From Emmonsiellopsis sp. PD_33 (Eukaryota > Ascomycota > Eurotiomycetes > Onygenales > Ajellomycetaceae), in assembly GCA_032988165.1 (NCBI GenBank), contig JANTQF010000522.1:1-17363 (forward strand): DNA of 17,363 nt. Direction: 5' to 3'. The notes under the pieces are model-generated. The model did no database searches. It had not been told where the DNA came from and worked only from the letters and a program-made list of their open reading frames with translations. This document shows, in pieces, positions 1 through 8,803 of the stretch (positions are counted from its first letter, which is position 1; the number at the start of each line of letters is the position of its first letter). The translations under genes were made by a program, and so were the position numbers.

Positions 1-134
1 GTTTTTTCCTGCTCACCAAAGAAATTCTCCACTTCTCAAGCACTAATGAAGCACTAGACAAGCACTAAATGGGGTATGTATGAGATTACACTCCACTCTG
101 GAGGAAAAAACTGTTATTTGCACTGAATAGGCCC
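1..134 (+). mobile_element. Right-end remnant of a second PIF/Harbinger-type element
   Basis: Bases 75-134 resemble the right end of the main Harbinger element. Bases 75-100 match 14861-14886 at 22 of 26 positions, and both ends finish in TGCACTGAA followed by a GGCC- or GCCC-like terminus and then TAA. Read inward, the terminus is GGGCCTATTCAGTGC, against GGCCATGTTCAGT in the main element. I infer the right end of a related element or MITE in the same orientation; the rest lies outside the window. No gene is visible here. Confidence 0.55.
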
Positions 135-137
135 TAA
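135..137. repeat. TAA target-site duplication, left copy
   Basis: TAA directly precedes the left terminus and matches TAA at 14932-14934. It also directly follows the terminus of the neighbouring element remnant, so one TAA serves two element ends. Confidence 0.7.
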
Positions 138-155
138 GGCCATGTTCAGTACAGG
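138..155 (+). repeat. Harbinger left terminal inverted repeat
   Basis: The first 13 bases, GGCCATGTTCAGT, are an exact inverted match to the right end (14919-14931). The match continues for several bases interrupted by transitions (ACAG against GCAG). Confidence 0.8.
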
Positions 156-164
156 CTATATTTT

Positions 165-216
165 TGACACTTAGTGGTAAACTTACTGCTCACAGTCAGC
201 TTACCACTAAGTATCA
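165..216. repeat. Subterminal hairpin, 16-bp arms
   Basis: Arms 165-180 and 201-216 are inverted copies with one mismatch, a C/T transition; the inner 12 bases, ACTTAGTGGTAA, are exact. It lies 27 bp inside the transposon terminus. Subterminal repeats are often transposase or accessory-protein binding sites in this superfamily; that role is inferred. Confidence 0.75.
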
Positions 217-223
217 TTTTTGA

Positions 224-290
224 ACAGTCAGAAACCACAGGATATTCAGTGATTTTTGCACTTTTCATAATTAAAATGATTTCTGACTGT
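224..290. repeat. Second subterminal inverted repeat
   Basis: ACAGTCAGAAA at 224-234 is the exact reverse complement of 280-290. The motif CAGTCAG also occurs in the loop of the preceding hairpin, which suggests repeated copies of one binding motif. Confidence 0.6.
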
Positions 291-540
291 GAAGTGTTAA
301 TTTTGACTTTAATAGCATGCAACAGTGTATAGAGTAAAGATTTCTATCCAAAATAGGCAAGATTAATTGATTTTTATGAAAAAACATGTAGCCTAGATAG
401 CATCTTATAGATGCTGCTCAAAACTAGCATCTGCAAGATATTATATTGAATATTATAATTTTTATACATCTTTCTTTACAATTTTTGATGATTTTTAACA
501 ATTTTTAATCAGAAATATGATAATGATAAATTAGTGACAG
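291..540. other. AT-rich 5' region of the Harbinger transposase
   Basis: No convincing start codon or open frame is visible. This stretch should hold the promoter and leader of the transposase gene, perhaps also its first codons, but it is very AT-rich and blurred by mutation. Confidence 0.35.
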
Positions 541-840
541 TAACATGAGGCAGACATCCTTAAAGATATTAAAAGATAATATTAACAGTTAATCTATTAA
601 ATAGTTAATGAGGTAGTAGCTCATATTATAATATTCATATCTATCAGTCTTTATAGCATGTATACAGACAAACTCTGCAGCCTTCAATTCATAATGCAGC
701 TCCTCAACCCTGACATGCACACCCAATGGATTAAGAATATGATGAGAATGAGGCTCAGTATGATATTAGAATTCATCAAATAGTTGTAAATGAATATAGA
801 TCTTACTGAGTTAAATTAATTGAATATTATAAAAATCAAG
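541..840 (+). pseudogene. Harbinger DDE transposase, 5' segment (interrupted)
   Basis: Frame 1 here reads a degenerate protein containing QWIKNMMRMRLS, which resembles the segment upstream of the helical N-terminal domain of PIF/Harbinger transposases. The frame runs straight into the gypsy target site. After removal of the insertion and one TCAAG it continues at 12012 with KMLIFLYIITQRVSY, which fits the next conserved helix. At least six stops interrupt this segment, and the true start is not visible; 541 is only a practical boundary. The family cuts and pastes DNA with an RNase H-fold nuclease guided by the Myb-like partner encoded at 13550-14730. Family assignment is firm only through the downstream segment. 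Confidence 0.6.
836..840. repeat. TCAAG target-site duplication of the gypsy element, left
   Basis: TCAAG directly precedes the 5' LTR and recurs exactly after the 3' LTR at 12007-12011. Five bases is the usual Ty3/gypsy duplication length. Confidence 0.9.
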
Positions 841-1001
841 TGTTATGTGCACATACTTCATGCCATGGAATATTCATAGTACTTAGTTACCTACATAGCT
901 TAGTCAGGCCTCATAGTATAAATAGCCATGAATAGCCTAGGAATGTAGTGAATATAACCTTATTCTATGCAACATTTTAATCTCAAGTTATTCTAATTAT
1001 A
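841..1001 (+). repeat. 5' LTR of the gypsy element
   Basis: 161 bp, aligned without gaps to 11846-12006. The two copies differ at 26 positions, all transitions. A TATA box (TATAAATA, 917-924) is kept in all three LTR copies in the window and probably marks the promoter. The 8-bp-arm palindrome seen in the other copies (CACCATGG / CCATGGTG) is eroded here. Confidence 0.93.
917..924 (+). promoter_or_regulatory. LTR TATA box
   Basis: TATAAATA sits unchanged in the 5' LTR, the 3' LTR (11922-11929) and, inverted, in the nested LTR (4962-4969), while the surrounding bases differ. Its position fits a U3 core promoter. Confidence 0.6.
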
Positions 1002-1025
1002 ATTAGTAGTATATCTTTACAAAAG
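1002..1025 (+). other. Probable primer-binding region
   Basis: The minus-strand primer site should lie directly after the 5' LTR. The sequence begins ATTAGTAGTATATC. If TAG is a mutated TGG, it would resemble the TGG start typical of sites complementary to a tRNA 3' CCA end. Mutation prevents naming the tRNA. Confidence 0.3.
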
Positions 1026-2619
1026 ATGTAAGGTTCTCTATGAGTTTCTCAGTCTTTATAATAAGTTATTATTATATCTCCCTGCTCTCATTACTTCTAC
1101 ATTTTCTTTAATGGGTTTCTATCTCTTTTCTCTCTGCTTGTCTTATCTACTTTATGAACTGTTCTTCTCTAAAAGCCATACCTACCCAGGCCTCATCCTC
1201 CTTATAAACAGCTCTCTATACCTAGTATCTGAATAGCTTCATTCTTATTACAGATAATCCTAATTTAAATTGTATTCTCATCTTTCTCTGCACATATTAC
1301 TTTGCTTGATTTTCTAGTGAATCTATGGATGTCTGTTCTAGATCACTAAACTTAGTGAGAAAACCCCAAGCCACCCACAGAATTTCTATAGGAATTACTC
1401 TACTATACCTATTCTAGTTACTTACTTTCATTCATTATGTTACCTCTAATTCTAAGCTACTATAGTGGAAATTTATCATACTGTATTTAAATCACTGTCT
1501 ACTCATGAATTGACTACTCCAAGCTCTCATATAAATTCCCCATATATTTCTCAGAAATTACCTACTTTTTTACCCTCTTGAAAAGTACTTTCTCTTTTTC
1601 CAGTTTTTAAGTTTTTCTGAGATTTTCTGTGGTCCTTTCCTCAAAAGAGTATAGTGTATATGTATCTGTTGTGTTGGCATGTGTCTTCTAGCTACTTTTA
1701 TCTCTAAAATGATATAGTATCTTTCTTACTTTTTATACTTTTCTGTGAACTCTTTCCCTTGAAAGATTTATTCTATCTGATGATAGTTGTTGATGTCAGC
1801 AACTCTTATATTTAAAAAACCATGAAATGATCTTTTACATTTAGATAGTAAAATTTATTCATTAGATTATTAAGTATTTCAACTCTAACTTCCCTCATCA
1901 TAACTCTTTGCAGGACACTATAATTATAAGGATAATATTTATAACTAAGTAAACTACCTACTTAAATCCCCTATCTAAGTCCAGGCAGGCATTCATAGAG
2001 TTATAAGGATATACACACTCACAAGTCAATTCACATAGAAGTTCTAAGAATGCTCAGATAGTCTCACTAATATTATCAGACTAACCCATTAATTATTCAT
2101 TACTTAATCAAGTGGTTTTTAAATTTCATAACTGTATAGACTGCTTCAAGCAGAGCTATATATTCACCCACTAAAAAAAAGTATTCTTTAAGACTTTACC
2201 AATAAGATAAGTATACCTCCTACTAGACTCAAAGCTATACTTAGAAGATAATACCTCACTTCATTCAGCTCAATCATTCTTGCAGATTAACCTAGTATCA
2301 AGCAGCACATTATTTTACAGAGCACTGAAGCTAATACCTATAGAGTCTCTAGAAACTCTAAATATAACTCCAACTGATAAAGAGTAACTCTTGCAGCTAC
2401 CATCTATTAGACAGCTAGATAATATATTAAATGTGAACAGCACCTCAGCTGCTGCAGACACCAGTAAATCTACTGATAATATAAATTTCACTCTATACTA
2501 GATGTAAACCCTATAAGAATTACTTTCTCATGCTAGGGTTATTACTGCTCAGTCAGTATCAGCTTAGTTACCAGTATAGCCTCTATCTGTACCACTGACA
2601 TCAACTGCTCCATGGAAAC

Positions 2620-3220
2620 CCTAGGATATTGATTTTTTCTATCCTGATGCACTAACATTGTAGGGCTGTGATGATGTTATTAATAAAGAAGATAAGATCT
2701 ATTATAGAAATATACATACATTTATGAACTAGCTTAAGGTTGCAGTTTTGACTAGAGATACAGTAAGAATCCAACAAAATTTAAATTTATATCTTAAAGA
2801 AGAAGTAGAATTCTGATGGAACCAGAAGCTTAATAATATCATTTACATAGATCTTATCATAACTAATAATAGAGTGAAAGAATGGATCAAAATTCTCTAA
2901 TAGTGATTCTACATTAAGAGTAATCAAGTACTATAAAAGCTTAATAAGATAAAATACTTACTCTAGAATCTCTATGATAGGTGCAGTTTAACCTTCTATA
3001 TTCTAAATGTATCTTTAGCTGCTAAATACTGTAGCTAAGAAGACACTAAGTATGCCTAGATCCTATATGTATAAAACAACCTGAATATTACCTTATGAGC
3101 CATTATTAATAAGCTAAAAGAGGATATGATCATTAAAGAATTTACTGAGATTATTTGCTGCAAGTAGATCAACTGGATAGATTGATTTACAAGTAATAAT
3201 TGATATATAAATAGTATGTA
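2620..3220 (+). other. Gag capsid-like core
   Basis: Frame 3 reads IDFFYPDAL near 2630, then YYRNIHTFMN, TRDTVRIQQNLNLYLKEE and KVAVLTRD-like helical stretches, ending before an Asn/Gln-rich tail. The pattern of a short aromatic entry and then amphipathic helices with an RIQQNL-type motif fits the Gag core of fungal Ty3/gypsy elements, which assembles the particle. Several Trp and Gln codons are now stops. Confidence 0.7.
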
Positions 3221-3773
3221 TAATCAGTGTGAATTCTATCATAATAACTTTACCTCTTAGAGTAATTATTATGAGTGTGATAGAGGATTGTATCTCTACT
3301 AGTTTGAACAGCCTGCTTATTAATACTAGCCCAGATATCAGATATAGAATTATGCTAATAGATAGTATCACAGCTACAGTAGAAATAATAATCAATATAG
3401 TAGTAATAATAATCAATATAGTAGCTGCTATAATCAGTGTAATGAAAACTATCAAGGTAAAGCCTAGTAAGATCATTTCAAACTGTCAGCTCTGAAGTAA
3501 CAGCTTCAGCTATTAGCATCTAAGGGTACTCCTAATGCTAACCTATCTGGTAGGCAGCTGTGGAATCAGCAGCCATACAAATAAATAGCATTTCATGCTG
3601 ACCCTAAGGAGTCAGAGGAGTTTATAAAAGATCTATATGAATAGAAATCAGAGTTTAATCCTTACTATAATGATGTAGAGATACTCATGGATGATCTGCA
3701 GGAACAGCTATATAATGATGATGTATATAATCTAGAGGTAGATATATTCCATGCAGACCCCATGATAGTCATC

Positions 3774-3836
3774 TATTATAGTTATAATGAAGCCTTTAAT
3801 TTGCACAATAATCTGTATAAGCACCTAAAAACCTAC
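3774..3836 (+). other. Eroded C2H2-type zinc finger in Gag-Pol
   Basis: The spacing is that of a classical finger: two positions separated by two residues (3774 and 3783), Phe at 3795, Leu at 3813, His at 3822, and a fourth ligand position at 3834. Both Cys positions now read Tyr (TGY to TAT) and the last His reads Tyr (CAY to TAC). All three are single transitions. Most Gag proteins instead carry a CCHC knuckle. Confidence 0.65.
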
Positions 3837-3959
3837 ATGGCAACTTCACAGGCTTTTTATGCAAGCTCTAACTGTACACTACAGATCATAGTATCTCAGT
3901 AGCCAGCTGACCTGGATATTCTATATAGATATGCATTTTACAACTAGAAATATACCACT

Positions 3960-4320
3960 ATTATGATATTCTGCCAGGATAGCTTCAAGTCATTGCTGAT
4001 ATGTGTGAACTTGAGCTGCATGATAACCCTTGTAAGCAAGAAATTCCTAGAGTAATAATATAATATGATATCACATCTATTATGCCTGTGAATACTAGTT
4101 AGAGGCATTGAAGACACTATAGAATCCTCTGAAATGATTATAATTCTACTCACATTATTAGTAATTCTACTAGATGAGGAGTATATACTAGTGCTTATCT
4201 AAATCTTAGTAGAGGTATATGTCATTGATGACCTCTATATCAACCTGCTGCTCAGTATAGATAATATGATATTGAAGGGCATCACTATAGACCTAGATAA
4301 GAAAATGCTATGAATAAAGT
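3960..4320 (+). other. Retropepsin-type aspartic protease domain
   Basis: Frame 3 around 4005 reads VNLSCMITLVSKKFL, which aligns with the D-S/T-G active-site loop of fungal gypsy proteases. The catalytic Asp is Asn (GAC to AAC, 4008-4010) and the Gly is Ser (4014-4016). Downstream, VIDDLYINLLLSIDNMILKG at about 4221-4280 matches the conserved hydrophobic C-terminal half that normally contains L-G-x-D. The domain would cut the polyprotein. Confidence 0.7.
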
Positions 4321-4880
4321 TATATGAGAATATAAAAGTTAAAATCTTAGTAATATTAAGAAAAGACCATTAAGTTATTAGGTTAGTATATTTAGATGTT
4401 AAAGTCATCATTCTGCCCAGATTAGAGGTAAAGATTCCCCTTAGATACTACTTTGACAAAGAGGAATAATTACTAATGAATAGGAACTACATCTTTAACT
4501 CTACCATACTACTACTATAGGTATATATGCAAATTATAGACTATAGTCTCTTATTTACTCATATTATCAATAACACAGATAGGTAGATCATAATCCCACA
4601 GAGATTCTATATTAATACTCTGAGAAAGTATAATGCTATTAGTGTATACTTAGTTAACCTCACAACAGAGCTATTAGCTCTCAACCTCCTTAAATAATAG
4701 CCTTAACTGGAGCTGAATAATAATCTGAATATACTAGAACTAATAAAGGAATCTCTGCATGCTATCAACATTAACCTCATAAGGGTGGAAGTCAAACTAC
4801 TTAATAGTATAACAATCTATGGTGATGAGGAAACCATAAAATACTTTATGTAAATCTATAATGAATTTCCTGAAATCTGG

Positions 4881-4885
4881 GAAGA
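4881..4885. repeat. GAAGA target-site duplication of the solo LTR, left
   Basis: GAAGA is repeated exactly at 5046-5050 on the far side of the nested LTR. Confidence 0.9.
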
Positions 4886-5045
4886 TATAATTGAGAAAAC
4901 TTGAGATGAAAATGTTGCATAGAATAAGGTTGTTTCTCTACATTCCTAGGCTATCTATGGCTATTTATACCACAGGGCCTGACTAAGCTATGTAGGTGAC
5001 TAAGCACCATGGATATTCCATGGTGTAGAGCATGTATGCATAACA
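4886..5045 (-). mobile_element. Solo LTR of the same gypsy family, reversed, nested in pol
   Basis: The reverse complement aligns over 160 bp with both LTRs of the host element and starts TGTTATGCATACATG. It is flanked by exact GAAGA duplications, so it arose by insertion followed by LTR-LTR recombination. Against the 3' LTR it shows three transversions and a 1-bp deletion besides transitions, so it came from another family member. The palindrome CACCATGG / CCATGGTG (5005-5012 and 5018-5025) and the inverted TATA box are intact. It splits the segment between protease and RT. Confidence 0.93.
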
Positions 5046-5050
5046 GAAGA
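5046..5050. repeat. GAAGA target-site duplication of the solo LTR, right
   Basis: Exact match to 4881-4885. Confidence 0.9.
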
Positions 5051-5169
5051 CTACAGCAATATTATAGACCTACTGAAGGAGAAGTAGATGTAGATTCCCC
5101 TCTTACTACTAGAGAATTATAAACTTCAGATACAGGTAAAAGTATATCCTCTAGGCCAGAAGGACTATA

Positions 5170-5850
5170 AGGTTATAGATGAGCTCTTTAACAAACTGCA
5201 TACTTAAGAATACATGAAATGGGCAATGAATCATATCCCCTCAGAATATCTAATATTTATAATATGAAAGAAGGTCAACAGAGTATGGAAGGGCTGTCCT
5301 ATAATTAATGTCAGAAAGCTTAATAAAATAGTTAAGTCTAACATATATCTAATGACACAGCAGGCAGAGATTATCAACTTTATGAAAGAATATTACTATA
5401 TCATTATTCTTAACTGCACAAGCTTCTTCTATCAATGGAGAGTCTGCTGTGACCACTGATAATACTTATTAGTTATATTACACTATAAATAAAAGATACC
5501 CTTAATTATTATAATAAGATATATAAACTTACCAGTATATGTACAGCATAAGATTGACCTCTTTCTGAAAAAATTCAAGAAGTTCATTTACTACTATATT
5601 AATAACCTAGTCATCATGAGTATCATCATAGAAAAATATAATAAATATCTAAGAAAGATCTTCAGTTTATTCTATAATAAAAACATCATTATCAACCTGA
5701 AAAAAGCATTTATCAGCTTCTCTTTAGTCAGACTGCTAGAGCACAAGATCTCATCTCTAAGTCTCATACTAATAGATAATTGGATTGCTGCACTAGTGAA
5801 GATTATATTCCCAAAAAACCTGAAGGACCTGAAGACTTACCTAGGAATAA
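5170..5850 (+). other. Reverse transcriptase domain
   Basis: Frame 3 reads CPIINVRKLNKIV near 5298 (the V-D-x-R-x-L-N motif with Asp changed to Asn), SFFYQ-RV near 5421, and YINN at 5595-5606 where gypsy RTs have Y-V/I-D-D. Both catalytic aspartates are Asn through G-to-A changes. Thumb and connection follow: KYLRKIFSLF, then KAFISF, FPKNLKDLKTYLGIT up to about 5850. The family copies element RNA into DNA; this copy cannot. Confidence 0.88.
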
Positions 5851-6049
5851 CTAAATAGCTGTGAAATTACATACCTTTTTATGCCTATCATGCAGAACCC
5901 CTACAGGCATGCAAGATGATGCTCCTAAAGGATGTGCTAGTAAAAGAAAGGCTATAAACTTAATTCTCTATCTGAATACTCCTTGGAAAGCCCATGGAAA
6001 AAAAAGAGAAGACATTCAAAAATATATAGATAATATTTATTAAGGGTCT

Positions 6050-6540
6050 GTTTCTAGTACATCATGACAACATGTAATATCTCTTTTTTAATGTTGATGC
6101 TTTGAAATAGAGAGGCTTCAGAATGATAATATTTCATGTAAAACTAGAATGAGTGTTACTTAAGAATATATAGTATAAAAAGATCTTAGACTTTAAGATC
6201 TCACCTCCATCAATAATGATAGAATTAATTATATTCCTCTCTAAAATCCTACTACCAGTAAAAACCAGATACTAGCTAATAGAACTAAAGGTTATGTGTC
6301 TGATCTGAGTGCTTAAAAAAGTGTGACACATAGTTGAAGCCATGAAACTTTCAGTGGTTATATATATTAACTACTCAGCTACACTATAGATCATCAGACA
6401 GACATCACTAACTATCTTATTTATAAATAAGTTTAACTTAAGGCTCATTCAAGCTGCTCAATACATATAGTGATTCAACCTATAAATATTTCATAAACCT
6501 GGCTGCACACACATTATCCCAGATGCTCTATCTTAATTGC
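6050..6540 (+). other. RNase H domain
   Basis: Frame 3 reads LFFNVDALK near 6087. This matches the first strand and catalytic Asp of Ty3/gypsy RNase H; that Asp (GAT, 6096-6098) is kept. The domain ends near IIPDALS (about 6513-6533), matching the conserved N-x-x-A-D-x-L-S end of the family. Confidence 0.75.
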
Positions 6541-6839
6541 AGTCAGATATACCTATAGATCAGGATGAGCCTCTAAAAGATCTAACTGCTGAGACTACAG
6601 ATACATTTCTAGTAAATTATATAATTATAGTAGTTACAATGTCCCTATAGTTCTAATAAAGACTTCTAGATGCCTACCAGCAAGACTTAAGGCTGACTAC
6701 AATCTTGAATGTCATAAAGACAAATAATGTACTGTCAGTGAAGAATCAGACCAAGTTATTATATCATATCAACTCTGATGATAACCTATTATATTATGAT
6801 CATAAAGACACTATATAGCTCTGCATTTCCTGGCCTCTT

Positions 6840-7560
6840 ATTAGCAATATCATTAAGATTACATACTCAGATGCACACTTTGAACTACAATGAATTATAG
6901 AGAAGCTAAATAGCCTATTAATCTACAAGAAAACTCACCTCATTAAGAAATATATCTATTATTGCCCCAGCTGCCTACAGAATGCTACTTGATGTTACAA
7001 GCTATATAGCACACTACAGCTAATCATCATGGAACTATCTCTATTTCATATGATTATAATTGACATTGTTCTTAGTCTCTCTAAGAGATAATTTAATGCT
7101 GATATGACTATTACTTGCAAGACAAGCAAGAGGATAGTCTTCATTTCAGAATGCTAGAATTAGAATGTAAAATCCTGAGCCAAGCTATTTATTAAGTAAT
7201 TAATGATGGATGACTGGGGCACATCATCTTATATTATCTCAAATAGAGATAAGAAGTTTCTCAGTGATTTTTAAACAATAATCTTTAAGTTTCTAGGGGT
7301 AGATCTTCTCTACATTATAGCTTATCATCTTCAAGTAAATGGTCAATTAGAGATTATAAATTAAATGTATGAGATTATCCTCTAATATATAATTACAGCC
7401 CTGAAAGATTCATGGCAATGAGAGGACTCAGCCCTCTCACTTCAAGTACTCTTCAATAGTGTCATAATGTTAGTAATAGAAATATCCCCCTATTAATATA
7501 TATATAGCCAGAAGCTTAAAATGCTACTTCAGCTAGCACAGGCATTTTAAAATTAAAATC
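6840..7560 (+). other. Integrase, zinc domain and DDE core
   Basis: Frame 3 shows the HHCC domain: SDAHF near 6870 and YYCPSCLQ near 6960. The core follows: Asp in IIIDIVLSL (GAC, 7062-7064), the second catalytic position as Asn in ISNRDKKFLSDF (7242-7244, Asp expected), and Glu at 7350-7352. The second and third positions have 35 residues between them, the retroviral D-35-E spacing. The domain joins element DNA to the target; loss of the middle Asp disables it. Confidence 0.87.
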
Positions 7561-7943
7561 CTCAGGATTTCTCTAGCTATCTTAATGTGAATGAGGCACT
7601 CCACACAGCAGCAGTATTTATAAAGAAGTATTATGATAAGAAGTATACTCTAAGGTTCTTTACTATAGGTGACAAGGTGCTCTTCTGAATTGACAAAGAA
7701 TATGATATATCACTACTCCAGGCTTATAGCAAGTTTACTTCTTAGTATGCAGGCCTCTTTACAATCTATCACTAAGTTGATAGCCTTGCTTACCTTCTGA
7801 ACCTTTCAGTACACTTCTGCATATACTCCATGATTTCCATTGCTCATCTAGAACCTGCCTTATAGGAGGAAGACCCCTTTAGGTGCACTTTGCTAGCATC
7901 AGACCTTATTATAATGAAAGAAGATTCAGATAAGTGAAAATTA

Positions 7944-8100
7944 TATGAGATAGAAAAAATAATAATAAAATAGATAAAGACTCTCAAATGTGGTAATAAG
8001 GTTGAATACCTTATAAGATAGAAGAGTTATAGCCTAGAAGAAGATAAATAATACTCAGAGCACATCCTCTAAGAGATGAAGAAGCTTATATAATAATATA
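7944..8100 (+). other. C-terminal chromodomain
   Basis: Frame 3 reads YEIEKIIIK, then KVEYLIR, a stop where Trp is expected, K-S-Y-S, EEDK, a second stop where Trp is expected, YSEHIL and an amphipathic helix. This is the chromodomain pattern (Y-x-V-E-x-I, Y-L-V-x-W-K-G-Y, x-x-W-E/Y). In chromoviruses it directs integration toward chromatin with methylated histone H3. Both aromatic-cage Trp codons have become stops. Confidence 0.87.
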
Positions 8101-8210
8101 AGTATAACTGGGAAGAATCTATGTTACTAATAAGACTATGATGAAACTACCCTGTAAAAGTAATGATCTAGCCTTCTAAAAAACCTAAAAAAACCCCAAA
8201 AGTGCTTTAA

Positions 8211-8803
8211 CATTTATAGAATATAAATTAGAAAGAAAACATACAATTACTAGCCATAAAGATTTTATACCCCTATATGATATTAATGTCTTTATTACCT
8301 GATTAAGTTCTTTATTTCATGAAATCTTCATTACCCTATTATTACACCAGCTTGTATAGATAGCATCCCTATGTACTCATACATCTATATTCATAATGAT
8401 ATTATTCCACTAGTCTACCTAAACTTTAATATGTATTTCCCTATAGTTATTCTACACCTCACTATTTACTGATATGTTTGCTGTACATTCCCATCATCTT
8501 GATTGTATTTACTGCATGTAATGATCTCACTGAGGAATTTATTAAAAGCTATAGACTTTTCATGATGAATACTATTCCTACAATGAGATATAAAATAAAT
8601 ATTCACTGAATGTAGAGACTTCCTATAGCATTGAGAGACCCAGTCTTTGAAATCTGCAGACATTTATAACTATTATTATGATAAGTTCACTGATAATACT
8701 TTACTAATCTCACACACATATAATCTACTTAAAACTACCCCTCCCTACTCTTACTTACTCACACTTGCACATCTATCTTCATGCCATAAGATGTGAAGTT
8801 ACC
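8211..8803 (+). other. Spacer between pol and the extra frame, CT-rich leader at its end
   Basis: No coding frame is convincing on either strand. The last 60 bp, about 8735-8790, are rich in CT on the + strand (CCCCTCCCTACTCTTACTTA), a composition typical of filamentous-fungal core promoters and 5' leaders. I infer that the following frame may have its own transcript. Confidence 0.4.

Larger units (their letters stand above)
1026..8210 (+). pseudogene. gag-pol polyprotein of the gypsy chromovirus (degenerate)
   Basis: A single frame (frame 3) can be followed from well upstream of 2280 to TAA at 8208-8210 with dozens of stops but no needed frameshift. Even the 165-bp solo-LTR insertion is a multiple of three. 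Recognisable parts in order: Gag core (about 2620-3220), Asn/Gln/Tyr-rich linker (3220-3530), C2H2-type finger (3774-3836), aspartic protease (about 3960-4320), reverse transcriptase (about 5170-5850), RNase H (about 6050-6540), integrase (about 6840-7560) and chromodomain (7944-8100). The start is uncertain. ATG 1026 is in frame and lies 24 bp after the LTR, but coding character is convincing only from about 1980. Stops fit CAG/CAA, CGA and TGG converted by transitions. One fused gag-pol frame without frameshift is common in fungal gypsy elements. Confidence 0.85.

Noticed and set aside
3114..3476. Hydrophobic 120-residue frame on the - strand, looking like a membrane protein
   Set aside because: It is antisense to the Asn/Gln-rich Gag linker; AT-rich antisense of AAT/AAC/CAA codons gives Ile/Leu/Val runs. 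No independent support.
3229..3495. 88-residue + strand frame over the Gag linker
   Set aside because: Out of frame with gag-pol; low-complexity shadow.
5861..6043. 60-residue + strand frame with several Cys
   Set aside because: Frame 3 over the same bases reads the expected RT connection region (NYIPFYAYHAEPLQA), so this frame 2 reading is a shadow.
8466..8663. - strand frame of 65 residues between pol and the extra frame
   Set aside because: No family resemblance, no further open extension and no start context; too little to call a gene.
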